DNA of 64,000 bases, from positions 1 to 64,000 of the forward strand of contig NZ_JAQWFR010000022.1 of assembly GCF_029238675.1 (NCBI RefSeq). The letters run 5' to 3'. The stretch comes from Oceanicoccus sp. Its GTDB lineage: Bacteria > Pseudomonadota > Gammaproteobacteria > Pseudomonadales > Dasaniaceae. Every line of letters begins with the position of its first letter. Positions within the stretch are counted from its first letter, which is position 1. Made by a program: the position numbers and the translations under genes. The notes under the pieces are model-generated. The model was not told the origin of the DNA. It ran no database searches and saw nothing but the letters and a program-made list of their open reading frames with translations. Shown one piece after another: positions 24,999 to 34,537 of this stretch.

Positions 24999-26900
24999 AT
25001 GGCAGAGCAGGTCGCCTTAAAAGATCCCTATACCGAGAAACGTATTTACGGTGCGCGCACGGTATTTGCCGCGCTAGTGGTGTTTGCCTTGCTTTTCCTA
25101 TTAATGATCCGCTATTTCTCCCTGCAAATTACCGAGCACGAAACCTACCGCACCCAATCTGACCGCAACCGCGTTCAACTACAACCGGTGCCCCCCAAGC
25201 GTGGCCTGATCTATGACCGCAACGGTGTGCTGTTAGCAGAAAACCGCGCCAGCTATAGGCTCACCATTATCAAAGAAAGGGTTGAAGATTTAGGCGAAAC
25301 CATCGAGCTATTGCAGCAACTGATTGATATTGATGATGACCGGATTAAAAAATATCGCCGTCTGGTTAAGCGCAGTAGACCTTATGCTGCAGTGCCGTTA
25401 AAACTTAAACTGACCCCTGAAGAAATTGCGATTATTTCTGTAAACCGCTATCGCTTGCCGGGAGTGGATGTTGATGCACAACTAGCTCGCCATTATCCAC
25501 AAGGTGAATTATTTGCTCATGTGCTGGGCTATGTAGGTCGCATCAGCGAAACCGAGCAGCTGGAAATCGATGAGGTGAATTACAGTGGTACTAATGAAAT
25601 TGGCAAAATCGGTTTAGAAAAATATTACGAAGATGTACTGCATGGCAAAGTAGGTTATCAAAATGTAGAGACCAACGCCCGTGGCCGGGTATTGAGGATT
25701 TTAGAGCGCACCAACCCCGAGCCCGGTGCCGACTTAACTTTGCATCTTGATGCCCATGTACAAAAAGTTGCTCATCAAGCCCTGGGTGATGAGCGCGGCG
25801 CAGTCGTTGCCATCGACCCCAGAACCGGCGGTATTATCGCCATGGCCAGCACCCCAAGTTTCGATGCCAATTTATTTGTGGGGGGTATTAGCACCAAAGA
25901 CTATAGCCGCCTGCGTGACTCGATTGACCTGCCGTTATTTAACCGCGCCTTGCAGGGCCAATATCCTCCTGCCTCAACCGTAAAACCTCTCTATGGTTTG
26001 GCCGGCCTGCACTACGGCGTTATCACCCCGCAAAGCAAAGTCCGCGATCCCGGCTGGTATAAATTGCCCAATGATGAGCGTATGTACCGCGACTGGACCT
26101 GGCAAAAGAAAAAATCTGGCCATGGCGCCTTTGTTGATTTGGAGCAGTCTATCGTCGAGTCCTGCGATACTTACTTTTATGATCTGGCCTATAACATGGG
26201 TATTGATCGCATCCACGATTTTATGCAGCCTTTTGGTTTTGGCAGAAAAACCGGTGTTGATAATACGAATGAGCGCAGCGGCTTATTACCTTCAAAAGAC
26301 TGGAAGCGTATTTATAAACGCAGTGCCTGGTTTCACGGTGAAACCTTAAGTGTAGGTATTGGCCAGGGTTATTTACTGGCAACCCCTATGCAGTTGGCCA
26401 GCGCCATGGTTACCATGGCTAATCGCGGCAAGCATTTTTCACCCCGTTTTCTTAAACGCATGGGCGATGAAGAATTACCGGTGCCAAAGTTACCAACGGT
26501 AAAAGTCGAGGCAGAACATTGGAATGCCGTCAGCCATGCGATGGAAGAAGTAGTACACGGCAGAAAGGGAACCGCCAACCGAATTAACCGTGACTTAAAG
26601 TACCGTATAGCCGGTAAAACCGGCAGCGCCCAAATTATCGGTATTGGCCAGGATGAAATCTATGATGAAAAACAGGTCGCCAAACGCAAAAAAGACCACG
26701 GTTTATTTGTAGCTTATGCCCCCGCCGACAACCCCAAAATAGTGGTGGCTATTATTGTTGAAAATGGCGCTCACGGTTCCTGGGTGTCACCTATTGCTCG
26801 CAAAGTATTTGATGCCTACTTATTGGATCAGGGCGAGTTGGCTAACGAGAGCTCTTCTGGCCTGATCGCCGAAACCACACTGGAGGGCGCAGGCCTATGA
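24999..26900 (+). CDS. mrdA: Penicillin-binding protein 2 (elongasome transpeptidase)
   Basis: This 633-residue class B PBP crosslinks peptidoglycan along the side wall with RodA. One membrane anchor is at about 20-45, then the pedestal domain (RGLIYDRNG, NEIGKIGLEKYYE) and the transpeptidase. The active serine is Ser326 in STVK (326-329); the second motif is SCD in VESCDTYFYD and the third is KTG at 540-542. Its stop overlaps the rodA start by four bases, so the pair is coupled. Confidence 0.97.
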   Translation: MAEQVALKDPYTEKRIYGARTVFAALVVFALLFLLMIRYFSLQITEHETYRTQSDRNRVQLQPVPPKRGLIYDRNGVLLAENRASYRLTIIKERVEDLGETIELLQQLIDIDDDRIKKYRRLVKRSRPYAAVPLKLKLTPEEIAIISVNRYRLPGVDVDAQLARHYPQGELFAHVLGYVGRISETEQLEIDEVNYSGTNEIGKIGLEKYYEDVLHGKVGYQNVETNARGRVLRILERTNPEPGADLTLHLDAHVQKVAHQALGDERGAVVAIDPRTGGIIAMASTPSFDANLFVGGISTKDYSRLRDSIDLPLFNRALQGQYPPASTVKPLYGLAGLHYGVITPQSKVRDPGWYKLPNDERMYRDWTWQKKKSGHGAFVDLEQSIVESCDTYFYDLAYNMGIDRIHDFMQPFGFGRKTGVDNTNERSGLLPSKDWKRIYKRSAWFHGETLSVGIGQGYLLATPMQLASAMVTMANRGKHFSPRFLKRMGDEELPVPKLPTVKVEAEHWNAVSHAMEEVVHGRKGTANRINRDLKYRIAGKTGSAQIIGIGQDEIYDEKQVAKRKKDHGLFVAYAPADNPKIVVAIIVENGAHGSWVSPIARKVFDAYLLDQGELANESSSGLIAETTLEGAGL

Positions 26901-28039
26901 GCCAGGATTTTGTTCGGCAAATGCCAGACCGCTCATCGGACCTTGCCCGCCCAATGGGCTTTTGGCAGCGGGTGCATATTGATCCTTTGATGTTGATATT
27001 ATTGCTAATGCTTACGGCTTTTGGCCTCGCGGTTTTATACAGTGCCGCTGGCCAAAGTGCTGGCACAATGATGCGCCAGGGGCGCTTTTTGATTATCGCC
27101 TATATTGGTATGTTAGTGGTGGCGCAGTTAGATGTGGAGCGCATTAAACGCCTTGCGCCGCTGGCTTATTTAGTGGGTATCGCCTTGCTGATTGCGGTTC
27201 CCTTAGTCGGGGTAGGTGCAAAAGGTGCCCAGCGCTGGTTGAGTTTAGGTGGTTTCCGCTTCCAGCCCTCGGAGGTAATGAAACTGGTAGTACCTATGGC
27301 AGTGGCCTGGTATTTTGCGGGTAGAGCCTTGCCGCCCAGGGTTGAACATATTATTGCCAGCTTGATAATGATTGCTGTGCCGACTTTGTTAATTGCCCGG
27401 CAACCTGATTTGGGTACCTCCATTCTTATTGCGGCTTCCGGTTTGTTTGCTTTGTTTTTGGCGGGTATTGGTTGGCGTTTTATTTTTGGTGCCGCAGGTT
27501 TGTTAGTCATATCGGCCTACCCGATGTGGCAATTAGTATTACATGATTATCAAAAAACCCGCATTCTGACACTGCTTAACCCTGAAAGTGATAAGTTGGG
27601 GGCAGGCTGGAATATTATCCAGTCGAAGACGGCTATCGGTTCCGGTGGTTGGGACGGCAAAGGCTGGCTTAATGGCACGCAATCACAATTAGATTTTTTA
27701 CCGGAAAGCCATACTGATTTTATTATTGCGGTACTGGCTGAAGAGTGGGGTTTGCAAGGAGTGATTGCCCTGTTGCTAATTTATCTCGCCATTATTATTC
27801 GCGGTTTATGGATTGGTATGAATGCCCAGCACAGTTTTGGACGTTTGTTGGCCGGTAGTATTACCTTAACCTTTTTTGTGTATGTGTTTGTGAATATGGG
27901 AATGGTGTCCGGACTGTTGCCGGTGGTGGGGGTGCCTCTGCCGTTAGTGAGCCAGGGGGGTACATCGCTGGTGACCCTGTTAGCGGGCTTTGGTTTGTTA
28001 ATGGCCATTAGCACTGAGAAGCGAATGATGGAGCAGTAG
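26897..28039 (+). CDS. rodA: SEDS glycosyltransferase RodA
   Basis: This 380-residue multi-helix protein polymerises lipid II in rod-shape elongation. SEDS marks include GAKGAQRWLSLGGFRFQPSE, the catalytic-region IARQPDLGTS with its aspartate, and LPESHTDFIIAVLAEEWG, then the C-terminal PLPLVSQGGTSLV. It overlaps mrdA by four bases and shares its operon. The second SEDS protein, FtsW, is at 57513. Confidence 0.97.
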   Translation: MSQDFVRQMPDRSSDLARPMGFWQRVHIDPLMLILLLMLTAFGLAVLYSAAGQSAGTMMRQGRFLIIAYIGMLVVAQLDVERIKRLAPLAYLVGIALLIAVPLVGVGAKGAQRWLSLGGFRFQPSEVMKLVVPMAVAWYFAGRALPPRVEHIIASLIMIAVPTLLIARQPDLGTSILIAASGLFALFLAGIGWRFIFGAAGLLVISAYPMWQLVLHDYQKTRILTLLNPESDKLGAGWNIIQSKTAIGSGGWDGKGWLNGTQSQLDFLPESHTDFIIAVLAEEWGLQGVIALLLIYLAIIIRGLWIGMNAQHSFGRLLAGSITLTFFVYVFVNMGMVSGLLPVVGVPLPLVSQGGTSLVTLLAGFGLLMAISTEKRMMEQ

Positions 28040-28139
28040 CTATATTTTTTGCGGGTAGGGCCCGCGGGAGTGGCATTTAGTGGGCAGTTAGTTACACTGG
28101 GGCTGATGACGTAGCTTGTAAACAATCACTGAATAAAAA

Positions 28140-29138
28140 ATGGATGCTGTTGTGAAAATATTTTCAAGTAAAACCCTGGTGACCTTGTTAGCCTTACTGG
28201 TTGTTTGTTTTTCTGCGCCTTTCGTCCTGGCGTCTGATTATAGCAACCATCCCCAAGCCAAAGCTTTTGTTGATAAGATGGTGACAGAGCACGGTTTTAA
28301 ACGCGCTTACGTGCAACAGTTAATTAATGGCGCTGTACGCAAACAATCTATTCTTGATGCGATTTCTCGCCCCGCAGAAAAAACCAAAACCTGGGGTCAG
28401 TATCGGAAAATTTTTGTCACCAAAACCCGTACCCGTCAGGGTAAAGAATTTATGCAAAAGCACGCCAAAACACTGGCCCGTGCCGAGCGTGACTTTGGTG
28501 TGCCAGCGGAGGTAATTAGCTCAATTATTGGTGTAGAAACCCGTTACGGTCGCAATACCGGTAGCTACAGGGTACTGGATTCATTGGCAACCCTGGGTTT
28601 TGATTATCCGAAAAGGGGTAAGTTTTTCACCAGAGAGTTAGAAGAGTATTTACTGCTGGTCAGGGAGCAAAAATTTGACCCAACGCAGATAAAAGGCTCT
28701 TATGCCGGCGCTATGGGTTACGGTCAGTTTATTTCCAGCAGCTATCGTCACTATGCGATTGATTTCGATGGTGACGGCGTTGCCGATATTATTAATAACC
28801 CGGTCGATGCCATCGGTAGTGTGGCCAATTATTTTAAAGCCCACGGCTGGCAGCCCGGTGAGCCAGTAACTTATACCGCGATGGTAACCGCCGATCACAA
28901 TGCGGATATTGCTAATCAAAAGTTAAAGCCCAAGTTTACTGTTGCCGAACTTGAAGCCGAGGGCTATCAGTCAACGGTGGTTATAGAGGGCGAGCAGATG
29001 GCAACAGCTATGCGCCTTGAGGGTGATGACGGTATTGAGCACTGGCTGGGCCTGAAGAATTTTTACGTAATCACGCGATACAACCACAGCAAGCTTTACG
29101 CTATGGCTGTTTATCAGTTGAGTGAAGAATTAAAGTAA
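28140..29138 (+). CDS. mltB: Membrane-bound or periplasmic lytic murein transglycosylase B family
   Basis: This 332-residue exported protein cleaves glycan strands to 1,6-anhydro products. It has a signal peptide ending near Ala31 and no lipobox, unlike E. coli MltB, so it may be soluble in the periplasm. The SLT_2 domain has VISSIIGVETRYGRNTGSYRV with the catalytic glutamate, FDYPKRGKFF and SYAGAMGYGQFISSSYRHYA. A second start, GTG 28152, is possible. It follows rodA by 100 bases and is followed by a REPIN-like element. Confidence 0.93.
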   Translation: MDAVVKIFSSKTLVTLLALLVVCFSAPFVLASDYSNHPQAKAFVDKMVTEHGFKRAYVQQLINGAVRKQSILDAISRPAEKTKTWGQYRKIFVTKTRTRQGKEFMQKHAKTLARAERDFGVPAEVISSIIGVETRYGRNTGSYRVLDSLATLGFDYPKRGKFFTRELEEYLLLVREQKFDPTQIKGSYAGAMGYGQFISSSYRHYAIDFDGDGVADIINNPVDAIGSVANYFKAHGWQPGEPVTYTAMVTADHNADIANQKLKPKFTVAELEAEGYQSTVVIEGEQMATAMRLEGDDGIEHWLGLKNFYVITRYNHSKLYAMAVYQLSEELK

Positions 29139-29160
29139 CAGCGTTATCCCCTTAAAGGAA

Positions 29161-29279
29161 CGTCATTCCCAGGAACGTCATTCCCGCGAAGGCGGGAATC
29201 CAGCCTGCATGCTTATGCTGTTATTTCCGCTAAAGCGGAAATCTACAGCGCTGGATTCCCGCCTTCGCGGGAATGACGG
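29161..29279. repeat. REPIN-like composite repeat
   Basis: A full element spans 29176-29279: outer arm CGTCATTCCCGCGAAGGCGG, a spacer with inner hairpin TTTCCGCTAAAGCGGAAA, and the inverted outer arm ending GGGAATGACG. A partial extra arm CGTCATTCCC starts at 29161. It is identical over nearly its whole length to the copy at 43221-43321. It lies between mltB and rlpA. Confidence 0.93.
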
Positions 29280-29338
29280 GGTAGGTCGGAATGATGGGCC
29301 TGGTGGTGGGGACGACGGAAAAATGCAGAGCTACCCTA

Positions 29339-30121
29339 TTGAATTACCGTCTATTACATTGCCTATTAGTACCCCTGATACTAGTAAGCTGCAACGCAAC
29401 CAAAGGGCTGTTTGAAGAACAAGACAGCGCCCCCCGACGCACCGTTGACCCGTCAACCATCAAAGATGCCGTGCCCCGTGAAGATTTAATTACCCGTGCC
29501 GGCAATAAAAACCCCTATACCGTTTTGGGTAAAACCTATCACCTTTTGCCAACCAGCAAAGGCTACAAAGAAGAGGGTATCGCCTCTTGGTATGGCACCA
29601 AGTTTCACGGTAGGCCTACGGCCAATGGTGAGCCTTATAGCCTCTATGGTATGACCGCAGCCCATAAAACCCTGCCCATCCCCGCCTATGTCAAAGTCAC
29701 TAATTTGGCCAATAATCGTACCGCAGTTGTGCGGGTGAATGACCGTGGCCCCTTTCATGCGGACCGGGTTATTGATTTATCCTACGCGGCGGCGGTCAAG
29801 CTGGGTTATGAGGAGCAGGGTACCGCCAGGGTATTGATTGAGACCATAGAACCCAATAGCTATGACACAGAGCTGGCTGATGCTGAGAATCCCCGGCAAT
29901 ATATCCTGCAAGTGGGTGCCTTTAAGAGCCTGCAATCGGCGGCCAAGCTAAGGGCTGAGCTGATTTTGGGCACCAGTCAGGAGGTCAATATTCGCCCCAC
30001 AGAACCCGCCGGTTACTACCGTGTACAGCTGGGACCTTTGAATTCCATGAATGAGGTCAAACAGCTTAGCGAGCAGTTATTGGAGTTTAATATCAGCCAG
30101 CCGCGAATTATCGCTGAATAA
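29339..30121 (+). CDS. rlpA: Septal-ring lytic transglycosylase RlpA-type lipoprotein
   Basis: The 260-residue protein has a signal peptide and lipobox LVSC followed by Asn, so an outer-membrane lipoprotein. The double-psi beta-barrel domain (about 85-185) shows GIASWYGTKFHGRPTANGE and the catalytic aspartate in VRVNDRGPF. The C-terminal SPOR domain (about 190-258) shows RQYILQVGAFKS and YYRVQLGPL and would bind denuded glycans at the septum. The start is uncertain. TTG 29339 gives a normal signal peptide; the frame is open upstream to ATG 29291, next to the repeat, which would add 16 odd residues. Confidence 0.92.
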   Translation: MNYRLLHCLLVPLILVSCNATKGLFEEQDSAPRRTVDPSTIKDAVPREDLITRAGNKNPYTVLGKTYHLLPTSKGYKEEGIASWYGTKFHGRPTANGEPYSLYGMTAAHKTLPIPAYVKVTNLANNRTAVVRVNDRGPFHADRVIDLSYAAAVKLGYEEQGTARVLIETIEPNSYDTELADAENPRQYILQVGAFKSLQSAAKLRAELILGTSQEVNIRPTEPAGYYRVQLGPLNSMNEVKQLSEQLLEFNISQPRIIAE

Positions 30122-30231
30122 GCTCGTTAGCCATTGAGATTAATGGCTTGGGAGCTACCAAGTACTTGTTTTCAGCGCTACATCCGTTACCATTTGCGAC
30201 ACTTTTCTTACCTTTAACAAGTTTGCTACTT

Positions 30232-31392
30232 ATGCGTACATATTTGGTTGTTCTGTTTTCCCTGTTGGTTTCCTCCTTAGCTACTGCGGCCCCCGCAATT
30301 ATCCCATCTCCACCCGCTATTGCAGCTAGTGGTTATATATTGATCGATGCTGATAGCGGTGAAGTAATAACCTCCAAAAATGCCGATGAGCGCCTGCCAC
30401 CAGCAAGCTTAACCAAGTTGATGACCAGCTATGTGCTGTCGGTTGAGTTGGAAGAGGGCAATGTCTCCAATGATGATATGGTCACCATCAGTAAAAATGC
30501 CTGGGCGCAAAACCCGGTTTTTGCCGGTTCCTCTTTAATGTGGATTGAGGTGGGCAAACAAGTCAATTTGCACGACCTGCACTTGGGTGTTGTTATTTCA
30601 TCAGGCAATGACGCCACTGTAGCAGTAGCAGAGCATTTGGCCGGCAGCGAAAGCGCCTTTGCCGATGTGATGAACCAGCATGCGCAAGTGTTAGGGATGA
30701 ATGATTCACACTTTGTTAATTCACATGGCCTTCCGGATACTGATCACTATATGACAGCCCGCGACCTTGCGACCTTATCCAAAGCCATTTTGAAATATCC
30801 CGATGAGTATGCGCTTTATAGTGAGCCGGATTTTACCTACAACAATATCCGCCAAACCAACCGCAACCGTCTGCTATGGAAAGATGACAGTATCGACGGT
30901 TTAAAAACCGGCTATACCAAAGAGGCCGGCTACTGTTTGGTAGCCTCTGCCAAGAAAAATGGTATGCGTTTAATCTCTGTGGTGATGGGCGCCAAGAGTC
31001 AGTTAGGCCGTGAAATAGAAACGCAAAAATTATTAGCTTACGGTTTCCGTTATTATGAAACCCATCAGCTTTATTCTATGGGTGATGAATTAACCGATGC
31101 CAAAGTGTGGGCCGGCACCGCTGACCAGGTCAGGTTGGGTGTTGAGCGGGACATTCATTTAACGATTCCCCGGGGCAAGCATAAAGATATTAAAGCGGTG
31201 ATGAACCTGAATGAAGTGATTAAGGCGCCGGTTACCAAGGGCAAAGAGTATGGTGAGTTAGTGGTTACTCTTGATGGCGAAGAGTTATTACGTGAGCCTC
31301 TATTAGCCTTACAGTCTGTAGAGCAGGGAGGTTTATTTAAACGCCTGTGGGATGCGATCGTGTTATTTTTTACCTCGTTGATTAATATTTAA
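30232..31392 (+). CDS. dacA: D-alanyl-D-alanine carboxypeptidase (PBP5/6 type)
   Basis: This 386-residue enzyme trims the terminal D-Ala from pentapeptides in the periplasm. The signal peptide is about 1-20 (cut after ATAA). Active-site motifs are SLTK with Ser59 and Lys62, SGN in VVISSGNDATVAV, and KTG in DGLKTGYTK. A beta-rich PBP5 C-terminal domain and an amphipathic end helix (LFKRLWDAIVLFFTSLINI) that would anchor to the inner membrane follow. ATG 30232 begins the signal peptide; an upstream TTG in frame is less likely. A perfect REP hairpin follows the stop. Confidence 0.96.
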   Translation: MRTYLVVLFSLLVSSLATAAPAIIPSPPAIAASGYILIDADSGEVITSKNADERLPPASLTKLMTSYVLSVELEEGNVSNDDMVTISKNAWAQNPVFAGSSLMWIEVGKQVNLHDLHLGVVISSGNDATVAVAEHLAGSESAFADVMNQHAQVLGMNDSHFVNSHGLPDTDHYMTARDLATLSKAILKYPDEYALYSEPDFTYNNIRQTNRNRLLWKDDSIDGLKTGYTKEAGYCLVASAKKNGMRLISVVMGAKSQLGREIETQKLLAYGFRYYETHQLYSMGDELTDAKVWAGTADQVRLGVERDIHLTIPRGKHKDIKAVMNLNEVIKAPVTKGKEYGELVVTLDGEELLREPLLALQSVEQGGLFKRLWDAIVLFFTSLINI

Positions 31393-31406
31393 ATAATTAT
31401 CGTAAA

Positions 31407-31442
31407 CCCCCGTCATTCCCGCGAAGGCGGGAATGACGGGGG
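31407..31442. repeat. Single REP hairpin after dacA
   Basis: A 16-bp perfect stem, CCCCCGTCATTCCCGC with its complement, has a GAAG loop. It is one outer-arm pair of the REPIN-like family without the central part. It lies 14 bases after the dacA stop and may protect the 3' end of the transcript. Confidence 0.9.
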
Positions 31443-31503
31443 TTATTGCTGCCGAAGCCTGTTGCCGGTGCTAACGGCTCACGATAGGAAATTGAAGCGC
31501 ACT

Positions 31504-31773
31504 ATGAGCGAACAAGAACCCCCTAAAATAGAATTCCCCTGCGAATACCCGATTAAAATTATGGGGCGGCAATCTCCTACTTTTAAAGAAGTTGTACTGG
31601 AGGTTATGCGTAAACACGCAGGCGATATTAGTGACGCGCAAATTAAAGACCGCGCCAGCGGCAAAGGTACTTTTGTGTCTATTACCGTCACCATTACTGC
31701 CACGGGCAAACCTCAACTCGATGCCATCTTTGAAGACTTAAAAGCCACCGGCGTCGTACAGATGGTGTTATAA
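31504..31773 (+). CDS. ybeD: YbeD (DUF493) family protein
   Basis: This 89-residue protein matches the YbeD family, with [26 protein letters not shown] and the end TGVVQMVL. It has an ACT-like ferredoxin fold and no settled function; its place between dacA and lipB is conserved in gammaproteobacteria. ATG 31504 starts the family N-terminus; the frame is open upstream but without homology. lipB starts one base after its stop codon. Confidence 0.93.
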   Translation: MSEQEPPKIEFPCEYPIKIMGRQSPTFKEVVLEVMRKHAGDISDAQIKDRASGKGTFVSITVTITATGKPQLDAIFEDLKATGVVQMVL

Positions 31774-31774
31774 G

Positions 31775-32443
31775 TTGCTTATTATTCGCGACCTGGGTTT
31801 GGCTGCTTACGAGCCGGTATGGCAAGCCATGCAACACTTTACCGATAACCGCGATGAAACCACCGCCGATGAAATTTGGCTGCTGGAACATCCCGCTGTA
31901 TTTACCCAGGGGCAGGCTGGCAAAGCCGAGCATATACTAGCCCCCGGTAGCATCCCGGTTATCCAGGTTGACCGCGGTGGCCAGGTCACTTATCACGGCC
32001 CCGGCCAGCTGGTCGCTTATTTGATGATCGACTTGCGTCGCAGTGGCATGGGAGTTAGAAATCTGGTTACTGCCATTGAAGAGGCCATTGCCAGCGTATT
32101 GGCTGGGTACCAGATTGAAGCCGCCCCAAGGGCCGATGCCCCTGGTGTCTATGTGCAGGCCGGGCAGGGCGCCAAAATTGCACAATTGGGTTTACGGGTG
32201 CGCAAAGGCTGTAGTTTTCATGGCCTTAGCCTTAATCGCGATATGGACATGGAGCCCTTCCAGCGTATCAACCCCTGTGGTTATGCCGGTATGGAGGTCA
32301 CCAGTATGCATCTTGAATTGGCTGAGCCCCCCAGCTACGAGCAATTATCCGGGCAATTGATCGAGCAGTTAGCCAGTGATCTCGGGTATACTGAGTGCCG
32401 GACTATAAGCGATGGCCAGCCAGGGCTAACGCAACATCTATGA
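31775..32443 (+). CDS. lipB: Octanoyl-ACP:protein octanoyltransferase LipB
   Basis: This 222-residue enzyme moves octanoyl groups from ACP to lipoyl domains. It shows the family motifs [11 protein letters not shown], the [16 protein letters not shown] signature, the catalytic lysine in [10 protein letters not shown] and the catalytic cysteine in INPCGYAGM. The start is a TTG at 31775, directly after the ybeD stop; the next start codon would remove conserved residues. It sits before lipA, which inserts sulfur into the octanoyl chain. Confidence 0.96.
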   Translation: MLIIRDLGLAAYEPVWQAMQHFTDNRDETTADEIWLLEHPAVFTQGQAGKAEHILAPGSIPVIQVDRGGQVTYHGPGQLVAYLMIDLRRSGMGVRNLVTAIEEAIASVLAGYQIEAAPRADAPGVYVQAGQGAKIAQLGLRVRKGCSFHGLSLNRDMDMEPFQRINPCGYAGMEVTSMHLELAEPPSYEQLSGQLIEQLASDLGYTECRTISDGQPGLTQHL

Positions 32444-32456
32444 AGCAGAGATAGTA

Positions 32457-33455
32457 ATGAGTGATACCCCTACCCTTACCTCTACCCCAGCACCGGAAAA
32501 ACGCCGCCCCAAAAAAGTGGTGCAAGGCGAAAAGCTCCGTGGCGCGGATAAAGTAGCCCGTATTCCGGTAAAAGTAATCCCCACGGTTGAGCTACCTAAA
32601 AAGCCGGACTGGATTCGGGTAAAAATGCCCATTAGTCCTGAAGTTACCCGTATTAAAAAAACCTTGCGTAAGCATAAGCTGGCCTCAGTCTGTGAAGAAG
32701 CCCAGTGCCCTAACTTAGGCGAGTGCTTTAGCGGTGGTACTGCCACCTTTATGATTATGGGTGAAATCTGTACCCGCCGTTGCCCGTTCTGTGATGTGGC
32801 CCACGGTCGCCCCAATGCGCTGGATGAAAACGAGCCCCGGGAACTGGCTATAGCTATTGCCGATATGGGTTTGAAATATGTGGTGGTCACTTCTGTTGAC
32901 CGCGATGATTTAAAAGACGGTGGTGCCCAGCACTTCGCCGACTGTATCCGTGAAACTCGACTCTTAAGCCCTGAAATTAAAGTGGAAGTCTTAGTCCCTG
33001 ACTTCCGTGGCCGTATGGATATTGCGCTGGATATTTTGATGGATGAAGCACCGGATGTGTTTAACCACAACCTTGAATCTGTGCCCAGTCTCTACAAAAA
33101 AATTCGTCCCGGTTCTGATTACCAGTGGTCACTGGACCTGTTAAAAAAATACAAAGAGCGTCGTCCGGATGTACTGACCAAATCCGGCTTGATGCTGGGC
33201 CTGGGTGAAACCCGTGAAGAACTGATTCAAGTGATGAAGGATATGCGCCAGCATAATATCGATATGATTACCCTGGGCCAGTACCTGCAACCCAGCCGTG
33301 ACCATTTAGCGGTAGAGCGTTTTGTCACTCCGGAAGAATTTGATGAGTATGGCCGTATAGCGCAAGAGCTGGGTTTTAAATCCGTGGCCAGTGGCCCATT
33401 GGTACGCTCTTCCTATCATGCGGATAAGCAAGTTGACTTAAGTCTGTTGAAATAG
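32457..33455 (+). CDS. lipA: Lipoyl synthase
   Basis: This 332-residue radical SAM enzyme inserts two sulfurs in octanoyl groups. The auxiliary cluster cysteines are in [12 protein letters not shown] and the radical SAM cluster is [31 protein letters not shown] and FNHNLES are also present, and the C-terminal [12 protein letters not shown] has the conserved RSSY. A Lys/Pro-rich N-terminal extension of about 60 residues precedes the core. It follows lipB by 13 bases. Confidence 0.97.
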   Translation: MSDTPTLTSTPAPEKRRPKKVVQGEKLRGADKVARIPVKVIPTVELPKKPDWIRVKMPISPEVTRIKKTLRKHKLASVCEEAQCPNLGECFSGGTATFMIMGEICTRRCPFCDVAHGRPNALDENEPRELAIAIADMGLKYVVVTSVDRDDLKDGGAQHFADCIRETRLLSPEIKVEVLVPDFRGRMDIALDILMDEAPDVFNHNLESVPSLYKKIRPGSDYQWSLDLLKKYKERRPDVLTKSGLMLGLGETREELIQVMKDMRQHNIDMITLGQYLQPSRDHLAVERFVTPEEFDEYGRIAQELGFKSVASGPLVRSSYHADKQVDLSLLK

Positions 33456-33493
33456 TGTTATTACCTGATAATAATCCCCAAGGGTTGTAAACC

Positions 33494-34537
33494 ATGTGGT
33501 TACTGATTAGCTATGTTTTTATAGCACTGGGCTTTTCCTTTCTTTGTTCTATAGCGGAAGCGGTATTACTCAGTGTGAGTAATGCCCATATCGCCTTGAT
33601 GGAGCAGCAGCAAAAAAAGGCTGGCGAGCTGCTCAGGAAGATGAAAGAGGATGTCAATAAACCACTGGCCGCCATTCTTACCTTAAATACTATTGCCCAT
33701 ACCATTGGTGCGGCGGGTGCCGGTGCCCAGGCGGCGGTGGTGTTTGGTAGTGCCTATGTCGGTGTTGCCTCTGCGGTACTCACTTTATTGATTTTAGTCT
33801 TCTCTGAAATTATTCCTAAAACATTGGGCGCTCATTACTGGCGTCAGCTAGCACCGGTCACAGCTTATATGCTGAAGTACCTGGTGATTGTGTTATACCC
33901 CTTTGTTAAATTGTCAGAGTCCCTAATGGGTGGATTGACCCATGGACCAACACTGGCTGGTTTTAGTCGGCAGGAATTTGCGGCCATGGCAGATTTAAGC
34001 AGCCAGGAAGGACAGATTGCCGAACAGGAATCGCGCATACTGAAAAATATATTTTTACTACGGGCTACGGCAGTCACGGCGGCAATGACGCCTCGTACCG
34101 TGGTGTTTTCCTTGTCTGATGCGGTAACCGTAGAAGAGTTTTTCCATAAATATGACCACATCCCTTTTTCCCGTATCCCGGTGTACCAGGGTGAGCAGGA
34201 AAATATTACCGGCTTTGTTTTCCGCAGTGATCTGTTGCTAGCCAAAGCTCGCGGTAATGATAGCAAGCCCTTATCAAAGTACCGCCGTGAGCTTACCGCT
34301 ATACCAGAGACTACCACGCTCTCCACTGCCTTTAATAATTTCCTTGAGCTGCGGATGCATATGTTGCTGGTGGTGGATGAGTATGGTGGCATTGAAGGTA
34401 TTGTGACGCTGGAAGATATTCTGGAAACTTTATTGGGCCTGGAGATTGTCGACGAAAAAGATGATGCTGTCGATATGCAGGAAGAGGCTCGTAAGCTCTG
34501 GAAGCAGCGTGCCCAGCGTATGGGGATTGATAGTTAG
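33494..34537 (+). CDS. CNNM (DUF21) membrane protein with a CBS pair
   Basis: This 347-residue protein has an N-terminal CNNM/DUF21 domain with about four helices (SIAEAVLLSVSNAHIALMEQ, PLAAILTLNTIAHTIGAAGAGA, FSEIIPKTLG) and a CBS-domain pair (about 195-320; MTPRTVVF, DEYGGIEGIVTLEDILETLLG). It stops soon after the CBS pair and lacks the CorC_HlyC transporter-associated domain of full-length relatives. Such proteins are linked to Mg2+ or Co2+ export. Its stop overlaps the end of convergent holA by three to four bases. Confidence 0.9.
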   Translation: MWLLISYVFIALGFSFLCSIAEAVLLSVSNAHIALMEQQQKKAGELLRKMKEDVNKPLAAILTLNTIAHTIGAAGAGAQAAVVFGSAYVGVASAVLTLLILVFSEIIPKTLGAHYWRQLAPVTAYMLKYLVIVLYPFVKLSESLMGGLTHGPTLAGFSRQEFAAMADLSSQEGQIAEQESRILKNIFLLRATAVTAAMTPRTVVFSLSDAVTVEEFFHKYDHIPFSRIPVYQGEQENITGFVFRSDLLLAKARGNDSKPLSKYRRELTAIPETTTLSTAFNNFLELRMHMLLVVDEYGGIEGIVTLEDILETLLGLEIVDEKDDAVDMQEEARKLWKQRAQRMGIDS

